The notes: generated by a model from the sequence alone, not told the origin. A stretch of DNA of 64,000 nt from Branchiostoma lanceolatum (GCF_035083965.1 NC_089725.1:28777925-28841924), one strand, 5' to 3'. Positions 11,994-23,759 are shown, numbered from the stretch's first letter. Program-made: numbers and translations.

Positions 11994-12986
11994 TTCAATA
12001 CTAGTACCTCCATGAGATATGTGTTAACTTTGTGTTTTGGGAACAATAACATCTGGATGGGCCGTTTTTTGTCTGACTAAAGGGACGACTTATTCCCATG
12101 GTATTCGGTATACATGTAGCTTCGACAGATGTGCGCAATGATGTGCACATTATGACTTCATCTGCTAAATTAATGAGAAATTCTATAATTGCAGTGATGC
12201 TAACATAAGGCGTTCATTCTTTGAACAACTTGTAACGGTTGTGTTATTTAAATAGAGAAGATGATTAACTGATCAATTCATGGAAATTAGCCCTTACATA
12301 CATGATCAATGAGAAACATTTATAATCATTTCCCGAAGGTCTGAGGTCGTGGAACTCTAGTGTCTGAAGCCCAAAGTTGCGTCGTGGTTGCGGTCAAATA
12401 GACCTGACACTCCTGCTGCCAAAACAGCCTTTGAAGTCTGTGGCATGCTGATTGACACTTCTGCATACAACAGGTAGACGCGTCGACGCTCCATGACAAC
12501 CGGCCGGGTCAACGTTAACACCAGGTACAATTACACCTGCCGTATTGTTTACTAAACGAGGCGGAGTAACCCGCGGGGCCCACATTTGGGCGGTGGGGTT
12601 CACAAGCGGGGGCCGACCAGGCTCCCCCTTTTCCCCCCAGAATTTTCGACGATTATAAGAGACAAATACAAAATAACAGGACACGATTCTTGAAGGACAC
12701 GGGGACGTCGTCTTTGGGGAGGAGGAAAGAAGAAATTGAAATAGTCTACCTGCAGGTCAAAACTTGAACAGGAAGGTCATCGTCGACATACTTGCGAACA
12801 TCAACGTGAGTGAAATCATTTTCTGTGGCCTGTTTTCAAGATCATATTTTGTCAAAACCAGTCATAGTCTGAACAAGGACATCAAGAAAGTTGAACCCGT
12901 CTGGATCGTGCCTTGGTCATACCCAATCAGAAATCTTCAAGCAGATCATTCGGTGACAAAGACCGTATCCAACTGTGCAGTTGACA

Positions 12987-13196
12987 TAGCCTCTACCAGG
13001 CCCCCGCCCTATCGCTGGCAAAATAGTAGAAATCGGCCGAGGTACTCCACTATACAGGGTAGTCCGCTATACAGTGAAGCTCCATTATCCATCGAAATGG
13101 AACTTAACTGTATAGCGGACCTACCCTGTATAGCGGAATACCTCGGCTGATTTCTACTATTTTCCCAGCGATAGGACGGAAGCCTGGTAGAGGCTA
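12987..13196. mobile_element. Fold-back MITE, copy 2 (9-bp target duplication)
   Basis: 210 bp, same ends (TAGCCTCTACCAGG) and same inner block as 10755-10981. Flanked by exact CAGTTGACA at 12978-12986 and 13197-13205. Confidence 0.92.
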
Positions 13197-13446
13197 CAGT
13201 TGACACTGATTGGAGCTCAGGTCATACTGGCAACGATGGCAGCACACATTTGTGCGCCATTTCGTTTCACATATGGACTTTCAAAGAGTTGAAATAAGTC
13301 ATTAAGCTAATGACTCGTATGAATAGATTGGAGAACAGGAACTTATGTAAAGGCTGTTTACTCCACTGTTGTCGATGAGAGACGTGTGTTTTGTAAAACA
13401 ATATACGATACGTCCGAAAATAATTTCATCAGGTCGGTAGAACATA

Positions 13447-13608
13447 GGATATAGGAGATTCTTTTTACACAACCAGTAATTCTTCTACTCATAGCGGTGA
13501 GAAGCAGTACTCCAGTCAGAAGCTCCGAGGAAGGTGTCTGACAGACACCGAAACGTCAGCAGGTGAGAATTACTGGTTGTAATTGTGTAAAAAAAATCTC
13601 CTATATCC
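13447..13608. mobile_element. Palindromic element with hammerhead-like core
   Basis: Arms 13447-13483 and 13566-13608 are inverted copies (GGATATAGGAGATT...CCAGTAATTCT), the right arm with a small insertion. The centre has CCGAGGA, a 7-bp stem GGTGTCT/AGACACC, then CGAAACGTC (13525-13557). Confidence 0.75.
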
Positions 13609-14407
13609 AATATATGATACTCACAGACCTTGTCCATGCATTCCCTGTAAGTATAGACAAGTAGGTGAAAATAGGTGGTTGGCAAAAGGCCTTTCTTCGG
13701 GGCCCCGGTATGGATCGAAGCATTCGGCAAAAAGCTCAATAATTGGCCAGAAGAGTCAGTCCGCAGGAAAGTTAATTTTTTTCTCCTACTGCAGTACCAA
13801 GGTCGAAAACCAAGGGGCCCAAAATCAACCTTGACCTTCTTCCTAAATATCATTCAATCCAGAGGTTCTCAAATCATACTGACGACGAATATCCGGGCAC
13901 AAACAGACGCACACACAAACAGACACGGACAAACCAAAAATAATGCCTCTATTTTTAATGGAGGTAACAAATTCAGTAAGCAACCAACCTTCATACTAAT
14001 ACAAAACAACAACACACCTACACAACAATAAACAAACCCTAATCTGCACAATTTATATATATACATCTCAATTTGCACATCTGTGTCTATGCTACCTGCA
14101 TTCTGAATACCATGGAAATCCGTCGTTCCTTTCTACAGTTAACGTTACCCTCCTTGGAATATTTCAGCAATCCGTGTCTGCAACAGCTAATACATAATGT
14201 TACAACAACGCATGCCCGCACACATTACAGAAATTCCTATGGAATCCTTGGTAATCGGGCATATACTACCCTGTTAGACTTGCTTTTAGAGCTTCGCCAA
14301 AATATGAAAGAGACGAAACGACGATGATTCAGAAAACTGCAAATTTAGACAAATTTATAAGAATCTTGTAATACTAAACTTTGTTTCACTACAGGAACCC
14401 AAACATC

Positions 14408-17400
14408 ATGGCTAATCCAACAAGCCTTCGACAGAAGTTAGAGTCTAGATTTGGGAAAATAAGTGGGGAACGATCAACTCTCTTGACGGTAGACTTGTCT
14501 GACCGCCAGTTGAAGCGGTTGCCTGATAAACTTTATGATTTAGAGGAGCTGGAGGAACTGAATCTCAGCGGGAACGGGCGGATCCGCCTGCCAGACGAGC
14601 TGTCCAGACTCACCAACATCCGAGTACTGAAACTCAATGATACAGTCATGGCAACAGTTCCTCCGGTAGTATGGAGACTGGCACAATTAGAGGAGCTGGA
14701 CCTTAGCTTTAACCCACTACAGACTTTACCTGTGGAAATTGGTCAGCTCACTAAAGTCAAACACTTGAATCTGTCCTGGTGCCATCTGCACACACTCCCA
14801 CTTGAAGTGTGGAGACTGACGCAGTTAGAATGGTTGGGGCTGCGCTTGAACCCTTTACAGGATTTACCCCCGGGAATCGGACAGCTCATTAACGTCACAC
14901 ACTTAGACCTTTCGGGTTGCAGGCTGCGCGCACTCCCATCTGATGTTGGGAGACTGGTCCAGTTAGAATGGCTCGACCTGAGCCACAACCCACTGGAGAC
15001 GCTGCCCACGGGGATCGGACAGCTGAATAACGTCAAACACTTGGATCTGAGAAACTGTCAGCTGCACACACTCTCACCTGAAGTGGGGAGACTGACGCAG
15101 TTAAAGTTACTGGACCTGTGCTCTAACCCACTGAAGGTGTTACCCGCGGAAATCGGACTGCTCACTCATATCAAACACTTGAATCTGATGAATTGCCAGC
15201 TGGCAAACCTTCCCGAGCAGGTTGTACATCTCAGTGGCCAATGTTGTCTTAACGTCAGTGGAAATCCACTTATAAAACCACCAGCTGAAGTTTGCAGTCA
15301 GGGGATCAAAGCCATCAAACAGTACTTCGACGAACTTGAACGCTCAGAGGCAGGCATAAGCGCCCGTTTGAAAGTTGTAGTATTTGGAGAGAAACTGGCC
15401 GGAAAAACAAGCCTGATACAAACGCTGCACAGTGGCGAGTCCACCCTGACACGATACGAGGACCCGACTCGGACCGCACACATTGTGTAAAGATAACTCA
15501 ATGGGCACCCGATGACAACATCACGTTTGAAGTGTACGACTTTGGCGGTCATGGCGTATACCATCTGACTCATCAGTTCTTTTTGACACAAGACGCCTTA
15601 AATTTATTGACAGTGAATCTCGAAACTTACAAATGCACGGAACAGTCTTACACAGAAGCCGTGGGGTTTTGGTTGGATACACTGAATGCCCGCGTGCCGG
15701 GGGCGGTGGTTACAATAGTGGGTAGCAAGTCAGACAGGCTCATCCGTGAAGAAATAGAAGAGAAGACACGAGATATCCAGGAAAGGTTCAAACAGCAGCA
15801 GAACACATGGCAACGTAGCATACAGCAGCAAATAAAGAATCTGGAAAAAGCTATGGGTGACAGGGAGGCCAAAGATGAGTCCGATCAGGGGGAAACAAAA
15901 CAACAGTTACATGTAAGCAAGGATGTAAGACGTACCCGGCAGCTCCTGACTCGCCCATTGCGGCTTACAGGTGTGCGCTGTGTCAGTTCGGCGCAACCAA
16001 CATCTGGTTTAGACATGCTAAGGAGCCACATAGTAGAGTCAGCAAGAAACGCAGAACTATTTCCAACTCTTCGAATAATCCTTCCGCAAACTTGGATGAG
16101 GTTTGAACAGCAGCTGCGCGACTTGCGTGACAAGGCGACTGAGGAATATCAGTCTGCAGAATCGACTTCTCATAATGACCCAATAGTTCTACGAGTACAA
16201 AGGAACAAGTTTAAATGGCTGGCGCTGAAAGAATGTCTTCAGCACAGTCAGTTTGCAGGTCTCACGGCGGACAGACTGGAACCAGTCTTGTCTTACCTGC
16301 AGCGAGTGGGAACCATCCTCAGGTACACGGACATACCTGAGCTCAAGGACCTCGTATTTCATGATCCTTCAGGTTTGATACAAGTGATCAAAGAACTATT
16401 TCATCACGACCTGGAAGAGGTTTTCACCACTAGGAATCCTCGTCTTCAAAGATTCTCAGAAACCAAACTAAGAAACATCAGGCAAAACCTGTCCAGCCAA
16501 GGTTTTCTGCCTAGAGAAGTCATTATCGCCCTGTTGGGACCACACGCCATACCAGCAAGAAGCGTGGATGTGATCATTAACCTGATGGAACATTTCGGCT
16601 TGTGCTACACGGAATGGTCGGATGAGCTGGAGGGGGGAAATCCAACACCAATTGGATACTGTATCCCATGGTACATACGGATGAAAAGATCAGAGGCCAC
16701 GAACCAGGATGTCGCAGAGCAGGAGAAAAAGGAGTTCACTGTAACGTGTGAAATTGCACATTTCTGCCCACGGGGACTGTTTGAGCGATTAAGCGTTGTG
16801 GTAAACAAATTTATCAAGTCCCGACAGGATTGGAAAGATGTGGTCATGGCCGTAAGGAAAAAGCTTCCTATTATCGTTTACCGCGAGACCAAAGACGAGA
16901 ATGTCAGCATTGTGATCAAGCTCACTATCCCAGCCCAGATGGCACAAGTAATAGGCGATGCTTGGGATGTCATCGGTCCCCTAGAGCACAAGCTTCTCAA
17001 ACTTCTTTTGGAGTGGCCTGGCCTGCTGTACCAGCTGGTGTATGCAGAATCCCCTCGACAAAGCGAGCACCCAGGTGAGTTTGTTTTCTAATCAACTGTA
17101 CATTTAATCTTTGTTGTAGTGAGCTCGACAGAGAGCGAGTGTGAGTGTAGGGGTATCCGTATATTCACTGAAAAGTACAAATGTCCACTTTTGTTTTCAT
17201 GAAAGTCAAATTTACTAACATCTATTTTCAAATCCAACTTACCAGAAGACCAGCAAACCTCAACACTTCCCTCCGTCATCCCCATTTTTGAAGTAGGACC
17301 ACAGGGCACCACTGTTCATCACGGCGGCGTGTCCCTAGAGTTTCCCAAACGTTGTGTTTGTGAGACGCGTTTCATCTCTGTCGAGGTAAATTCGTATTGA

Positions 17401-19648
17401 TATCTTAGTTGTGGCGTTGGTTTCTTTTTGCTCTTTGTTAAATTCTTTTGCATCATCCCTATCGACCTCACATGTTTGTATCAAACACATTCGCACTTAC
17501 AGGTTGAAGCTCTACCTGTTAACGACGACGTCCGGACCAACTTCACGGCCGTGTCCGCCGTCCTGACTGTGGAGCAGGACTTCCCACGGCGGTTCCTCCG
17601 GCCGGTTACCGTCAGGCTGCCCTGGGTCTGGACAAAGCCTGCGGTGGGAAAGGAAACAATAACGATGGTTCTACACTACAGTCGTGACGAAGGATGGACG
17701 GTCTTCCAAACAGACACTCACGCGAAAGATCATCGCATCATGTTTGAGACAGATCGCTTTCAAAGGTACATTACCCAGTATGACAGCTGAACATAGATAG
17801 AATACAACACGGTGTATTCCGCACCACCCTAAGTCCCGGCCCTCCCGCGGGTCGCATCACCCTCTGGCCTTCAGGCGATCCGACTCGATCCGCGGTCGGG
17901 CCGGTGCCTCGGGCGATACGGAATACACCGTGTTGTATTTTATATGTATACGTCGGTTGCAACAGTGATTGTTCTTTTGGCAACGCTGTAAGATCTGAAT
18001 GATTTGTTATCCTTTGGTTACAGCTTTTGGGTGCTGGAGGTTTTACAAAACTGCAGCATAGACTTCATAAGCTGGGTCAGGGAAACTTGGAATGACTACA
18101 TTATGGGCAAAGTGTACGTCATTGTCACACCTAAGGTGAACACTCTTCCAGAGCGAACCCTACATCTCATCTGCCTGTCCAAAGCAGATGACATGCGTGA
18201 CTTTTTTGAATCAACTGACGTCACATTTGACTCACAAATAAAGCAGCGGGTCGCCCTGAAGCAGTATCAAAGGTTGGAGGCCTCATTTGGTAAAGATGAA
18301 GATGTTGACCCAGACCCACGTGACCTTCGTCAAGATGACCCCATCATATTATGCCCACCAACAAGACGCTCGGTGAGACTGAGGATAAAGGACTCTGTGT
18401 CACAGAAGCGCGTGTACGAAGGAAAAGTCAACTTTACAATCAGAACACCCATGCTTGTCCGAACAGAGACTGAAGAAGGACAGAGTTTCCAAGTATTTGT
18501 CCAACTACATCAAACAGAAAATGGTAAGATACTGTATTTGGTCACACCGTTAAGCGAAGTTTATATGTTAGATGGGCAACGAGTATCAGGTCATATCGGA
18601 CAGTTCATTACCACAGGGCAACTCTCTGATATTTCTATATCTCAGCCTGTGACCACGATATTCCTGTTCTTGCGCACAGATTAGTAGCTATATCTTACAG
18701 GAAGTCAAAACACGGCATTCTGACTTGGGATAACTTAAACCAAAGTTACTGCCGCTAAGATGTTGTTACGAATGTTGAAAATGTAGAAAAACGTCTAAGC
18801 ACTGGGTGTGTTTGCAATCAGTAACGAAAAAGACACGAACTTATATAAACAAAGTGAGGGACAGCGCTTAAATTTTTTTTTTATATTTTGGATTGTATTT
18901 TTATTCCAGATTCAACGCAGATCCAGGATGCACAACCTTTCGACAAGTCAAAAGGTACGGGAATCGGGATTGACCCTGTATTCTAGTTGTGTTTCTATAC
19001 CATTGTTACCTGTCAGTATAGTATCACTTTGACCTAACCATGTATCTACAGCAGCGAGCAGATACAGTCTATGTTAAAGATCAATTTTACCTACTGGTAA
19101 AGCGAGTAATGTTCTAATGTCTTAACGACCTGTGTTGTTCATTACATGCTTCTTGTTTTGATTCTGCAGAACCCTGTGTGTTTATCTGTCACGCCGGAGA
19201 GGACAAGGATCGGTTTGTTCGTCCGCTGTTCTCGGAGTTAGAGAGTCTTGGTCTGAAGGGTCTCGTGTTCCTGGACGAAGTGTCTCTACAGCCAGGAGAT
19301 CACATAAAAACGATCTTGTACCATCTAAAGAGCCCAGCCATGAAGCTAGTGGTCTTTGTAGTAAGCCGGCATGTGCTGAACGACAAGTACTGGCCCACAC
19401 TTGAGTATGTAACAGCCGTGCAGGCAGGCAAGCGTGTATTCCCAATCTGGCTAGACGAGAGCGTGCATGCTGAAGAATTTGCCGCACGTGTCAGAGAATA
19501 CTCGGACAAGGTGTTACAGACAATGGAGGATATGGCACACAGACAGAAGCTGAAGTCTCTAGTCGCTAAGCGCATTTCTGTAGGGGATATCGAGGACAAC
19601 ATTCACACTGTGGCCAGAGAAATCGTTGGTCAAGTAGCATCTTTGTAG
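14408..19648 (+). CDS. LRR-ROC-COR-ZU5-UPA-TIR protein (ROCO-type, innate-immune-like), with one frame break
   Basis: Exons 14408-17074, 17246-17385, 17503-17765, 18024-18523, 18910-18954, 19170-19648, GT-AG and in phase, give about 1,364 aa if the break near 15488 is bridged. Start ATG 14408 follows an acceptor at 14394. Order: leucine-rich repeats (residues ~20-310); ROC GTPase with P-loop GEKLAGKTS (~327) and G3 DFGGH (~377), G4-like VGSKSD; COR (~530-790); ZU5 (TTVHHGGVSLEFP, ~900-950); UPA-like (FSFWVLEVLQ-type region, from ~1022); C-terminal TIR (CVFICHAGEDK, LDEVSLQPGD, ~1206-1364). LRR-ROC-COR resembles MFHAS1-type ROCO proteins; LRR-ZU5-UPA is the layout of PIDD1, but a TIR stands where PIDD1 has a death domain. 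W-x-x-x-E in KYWPTLEY lies where enzymatic TIRs keep their NADase glutamate. Role, by inference: cytosolic nucleotide-switch sensor or adaptor in immunity or cell death. Confidence 0.85.
15440..15540 (+). pseudogene. Reading-frame break inside the ROC domain of the LRR-ROC-TIR gene
   Basis: The first frame ends at TAA 15488-15490 after RTAHIV. The same domain resumes at once in the -1 frame from AAG 15490 (KITQWAPDDN, then FEVYDFGGH). Both sides are well-preserved ROC sequence, so one base is missing or two are extra. There is no GT-AG intron that could fit and no slippery heptamer. Most likely an assembly indel or a null allele; the rest of the gene shows no decay. Confidence 0.8.
17799..17940. 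mobile_element. MITE in intron 3 of the LRR-ROC-TIR gene
   Basis: Perfect 21-bp terminal inverted repeats, AATACAACACGGTGTATTCC at 17801 and its complement ending at 17939, around a GC-rich core with ragged internal pairing. No target duplication could be fixed. Confidence 0.8.
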
Positions 19649-20262
19649 TTAGTAGAGACCGTTCTGCAAGGCAATCTACACTACGCAGCCTGCTCTTCGT
19701 CCTAGGATCCCGTTTTACATGTACAGCAAGGATTCTTTTAGAACTATCTATAGTTATACTGACATTGATTCATTTGATGACAATCTATTTAGGAGAGTAC
19801 ATTGTCACTTGTTTTGTTTTCAACCCGATTACATGCCAGCTGAATATGGTGTACATAGTAAACATATACAGTGTAGATGAACCTAGATGGTCAAACAGCA
19901 TTGAGATTGATCTAGGTAGTTGTCCTTCGTTAAACTTTGTGTTGTGTTCAATGTAAGCAGTAGTCTAGAATTGAAGTGGCGAATGTGATATTTACTAAAA
20001 TCTTTTTCAGTCAAATAAGATTAAAGCTATTGTTAGGGCAACAGATGTTCTGGGACATTATGAGTCTGTATCAGCATTGTGTGAATATGAGTCAGCACAA
20101 AGGACACGTCTGTCCGTCTGTGTGTGAATGTGAGTCAGCACCAAGGACAGGTCTGTCTGCCTAAGTGTGAATGTGAGTCAGCACCAAAGACAGGTCTGTT
20201 TGCCTATGTGTGAATGTGAGTCGGCACCAAAGACAGGCCTGTTTGCCTATGTGTGAATTCGA
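19649..20262 (+). other. 3' flank of the LRR-ROC-TIR gene with a 43-bp minisatellite
   Basis: No gene seen. From about 20079 to 20260 lie four tandem copies of a 43-bp unit beginning GTGTGAATGTGAGTCAGCAC; the first copy is the most diverged. Confidence 0.7.
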
Positions 20263-20263
20263 G

Positions 20264-20536
20264 TGGTGGCCATAATACTGCCACAAAGTAAAGCTTAACA
20301 AGGCTGGATTTCAGGCAAGGTAGATGGGGACATGGAAGTACAAAGTTATTGACATACAGTACAATCTAACAGGGAAGTACTTGTGCTTTACTTAGCGGAA
20401 TCAATCATGGACACAGGAAAACAATGTTATATATAGTCAAATGGTGTGAAATGTTACACAAAAGCTTTTATGCCAGCTTGCCAGTGAAATTAAACATTGC
20501 ATAGAGTGCAGGATGTTGGTTTTCTGTATTCTCTTT
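20264..20536. repeat. Dispersed repeat, copy B (near-identical to 11701-11993)
   Basis: Direct-orientation partner of copy A, about 273 bp. It starts just after the 43-bp minisatellite. Divergence is low (single-base changes and small indels), so the duplication is young relative to the surrounding non-coding sequence. Confidence 0.9.
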
Positions 20537-22454
20537 ATTATTGATATCATATGTGCTACATACGGGACACTTTCATGCTGCTACAGTACAGGGGTTGCAA
20601 TCGAGCCTCCTTGGCAGACCCTCTAGCCAGCGTTTTTTTCTTTCCTCTTTTGTAATTTCTTGTGTGTTCAGTTTCTCCATGCTGCATGCCTAGTTTTGGC
20701 GTACCAATTAAGTTTGGCCATATAGGAACACACAGGACATCAGTACACAGAAAAAAAGCCATTAAAAAAATACCAGCCTCTCAGAAGGTCTGCTTAGGAG
20801 GCTAGTTGCTATCTTCCATCTGTAAATGATGGATTCATGATAAAGTATATGAATTAGGACAGTTTTGAAACCTTCCTTATACTATCTGGGTTACAATCTC
20901 CAACCTTTAGCATGGTATTGGCCCCTATTTAGTACACATCGACATATGTGTGATTCAAGGAAAGTGTATAGCAGTGGTTAACTGCTCATGAGGCACTAGT
21001 TCCACATTTCACATTCTAGTTTATTCAGAATGTCAAAATCAATGTAGGTATGATACACATGGGGTCTGGCTAAGTAAAGAATTTCCAAAGTTGATCAGGG
21101 GAAGTATCATAACCTTGCTGACAGGTTGTGGGTCCAAATTTGTATTCATGCCTTCTACTCACTGGCACAACTATGGGTACTATGGAAGACAAGTTCCTTG
21201 AATGTTGCAACTAACTAAATGTGTACAATGTCTTGTCCTCTACAACTTCTGCACCAATAATCTAAAGTCTACCTGACAATTTGCGAGAAAACTGCACCCA
21301 TTCTGATTTTATCATTCACAAAATTTACTGGTTAATACCAATGATTTTGACAACTTCTTTTTCATTGCCTATATCTTTAATAAAATGTTATGTAATCTTA
21401 ATGATTTTATGTGTGATATGGGTACCAACCTATTCTTGGTATCAACAACAAAACCTGGCAACATATGGTTCACAAATTTTGAGCAAAATGTCTTGTTTTA
21501 AGTATCTACTCTCTCCTTCAGATTTCATTGACAGGTGCACAAAAACAGGAATGTCAGGAATTTTCATGTTCAAAGAATAAGTTGCAGGAGTGCTACTGAA
21601 TACACAAAAATAAAATAAAAACATACAAAGATTTTGTCCAACTAATCCTTTAGTTTAAACTCCTCAAGACAACTTCATTGCAGTTAAGTTCTGTCCCGAA
21701 AAACCAGTTGCTCATTGACAAATAATGTTTTGGTATATATGCATACAAGGTTACAAATTAATCATTTGTTCTAGTTTACTAATATAATGATTGACACAAT
21801 AGATTTATCATATGCATATGATTTCACACATTGGTCTCCACTACAACAGAGTGTATCGGACAATGTTGCCACAATTTTTTCACAGACCACGACTACCAAC
21901 AACTTTTACGCCACAGTTCTTACTAGTGCAGATGTTTGCTAGCGTGGAGTCCAGTCTTGTTAGCTTTAGTCTGCTTCCAACGAATGCTACCGGTGGGGTA
22001 GTAACTGTGGGTAGCAGACTAAAGCAAACAAGACAGATCTTCTGGCTAGATGTTTGCTGGCTCAACAACATCAAGAGTTACATCTACTCTTGAAGGTAAA
22101 GTTCTTTCCACTCAACCAATTTTTTGTCACCTATCAACATTTTTAAAACTCATTGGGGGATATTACTGACACTCCTTGCCACATGGTTATTTTGCAGCAA
22201 GAATGCGGTCCCAAAAGTGGCTGTGGTTAAAACTTTACCTCCAAATCACTGATAAATCTGATGAAGCTATTCACAGATCAAAAGATACTTCAGTGCCTCT
22301 TCAGGGCTTCTACTTGAGACTATGTTTTTATCCTATCTGTTGGTCACAACAGACCTCCCTCCCCCTTCAATAATTTCTGTCTCTACACATAAACTCTTAG
22401 GCAGTTGAAGGACAGAGATTTCACTATGAGTTGGCCATGTCTTCCCGTGATCCC
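20537..22454 (-). other. AP2S1 3' UTR and spacer
   Basis: No coding exon recognised on either strand; the sequence is AT-rich. It must contain the AP2S1 3' UTR, whose end I cannot fix (reverse-strand AATAAA-type hexamers occur near 20533 and 21021). A short palindromic MITE-like element lies at about 21953-22040. Confidence 0.5.
21940..22045. mobile_element. Short palindromic MITE-like element
   Basis: Imperfect inverted repeat: GTCTTGTTAGCTTTAGTCTG on the left pairs with CAGACTAAAGCAAACAAGAC on the right (one mismatch), with outer GATGTTTGCT direct copies at 21932 and 22049. No coding capacity. Confidence 0.55.
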
Positions 22455-23724
22455 TCACTCCAGCGAGTTTAACATGAGGAGCTGTTTGAGGACTTTTGTC
22501 TGACTTGTTTCTCGAATCTCTCCTGCCAGGAACATCTCATCTACCACTGAATACACCTGCAAGGACACAGACATTGTCAGTTTTGTACATAACATCTCAC
22601 TACTATTAAATACACCAGCAGGGACACAGACTCTGAGTTAAACACTGTACATAACATCTCATCTACCACTGAATACACCTGCAGGAACAAAGACATGTTT
22701 TTCATGACATGCTCAATTCTGCTGTTGTGCCTGTGTTCAACCTACACATAATACAGCTGAGACAAATCTAAAACCTTAGTTAGATCACTTCAGATATAGA
22801 TATACTAATAGAAAAGTTCATTTACACTTTAATGGACTGCTTGTGTCACAGTGTGATTTTGTAATTTTGGCCAACATTCCAAGATGTTCAATGCAAAAGA
22901 TGTTCTTAGAGCCCATTCAAATGTTGGCTGAAACAATGTAATAACACCCCTGTGATGCAAGCAGTTTTTGTAGTCCACTGAAGTGTAAACGAATCTATCC
23001 AAGTGTAAGAAAAGTATTATAAGATCTCATCAATGTACTTTTGATGCTAATGACAATGCAATGAACACTTCTCTACTTATGTTACTGCAAGCAACGATGC
23101 AAAATATGGTCTTCAGCAATTGAAAACAACTCACCTTGTAAAAGTTAAAGACCAGGTCCAGTTCACAAACATTGTGGAAATATTCATTCAGCACCTGTAA
23201 CAAAAATTAGTCCATCACTTAAAACTTGAACCAATTCTAAATGTTGAACAATGGAGTACTGCTTAAAAACTACGATGAAAAAGTGGGATCAGAGAATATT
23301 ATATATAACAATTTTACTTACAGGAAAGGTGGAAAAATATAAAAGGATGCAAAAACAATTAATACTTCATACAAATAATATAGACAGTGCCAGAAACTCA
23401 TATACCAAGGAGAAAAACACTTACCTCAACAAAATTGTGGATGGCTTCAAGGTACATCAGATTGTTGTCATTTACATCCACACATATACAGAAGTACAGG
23501 CCTGCGTATCTTCTGTACACGATCTTGAAGTTACGAAACTGGGGGAAGGAATGAAAGGAAAAGTCAGCAAACAGCATCAACTGCATAAAGTAGAACAACA
23601 GCTGTTTACAGTTGGAACTGAGATGCCTACAGATATGGAGGACACGGTTTGGTGAAGCATAGTACTGATGAAAAGTTTTCAAACAAGTTTGTTTGTGCTA
23701 CATGTATTATTTTCACTCAATAAG

Positions 23725-23759
<35 letters not shown>

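Larger units (their letters stand above)
10337..12700. other. 3' UTR and spacer after the ARHGAP11A-like gene
   Basis: No coding exon is recognised. It holds the ARHGAP11A-like 3' UTR of unknown length (an ATTAAA occurs near 11948), a fold-back MITE (10755-10981), an imperfect inverted repeat at about 11641-11785 with TCCAGCC..TGTT-type ends, and the first copy of a ~290-bp repeat (11701-11993). GC rises near 12470-12640, which could be the promoter or first exon area of the next gene; that is a guess. Confidence 0.5.
12700..14394. other. Spacer upstream of the LRR-ROC-TIR gene; possible non-coding first exon
   Basis: No conserved coding exon. The CDS of the following gene starts 13 bp after an acceptor-like ACTACAG (14388-14394), so a 5' UTR exon should lie upstream. 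A donor-like CAACGTGAGT at about 12803-12812 could end it, but nothing else supports this. The rest contains two palindromic elements (12987-13196 and 13447-13608). Confidence 0.35.

Noticed and set aside
12764-13150. 128-codon open frame upstream of the LRR-ROC-TIR gene
   Set aside because: It runs through the MITE at 12987-13196, so most of it is transposon sequence.
15480-15495. Programmed ribosomal frameshift
   Set aside because: No slippery heptamer or clear downstream structure; a single-base indel is simpler.
20537-22400. Several 60-100-codon open frames
   Set aside because: AT-rich, no conserved motifs, no matching splice sites.
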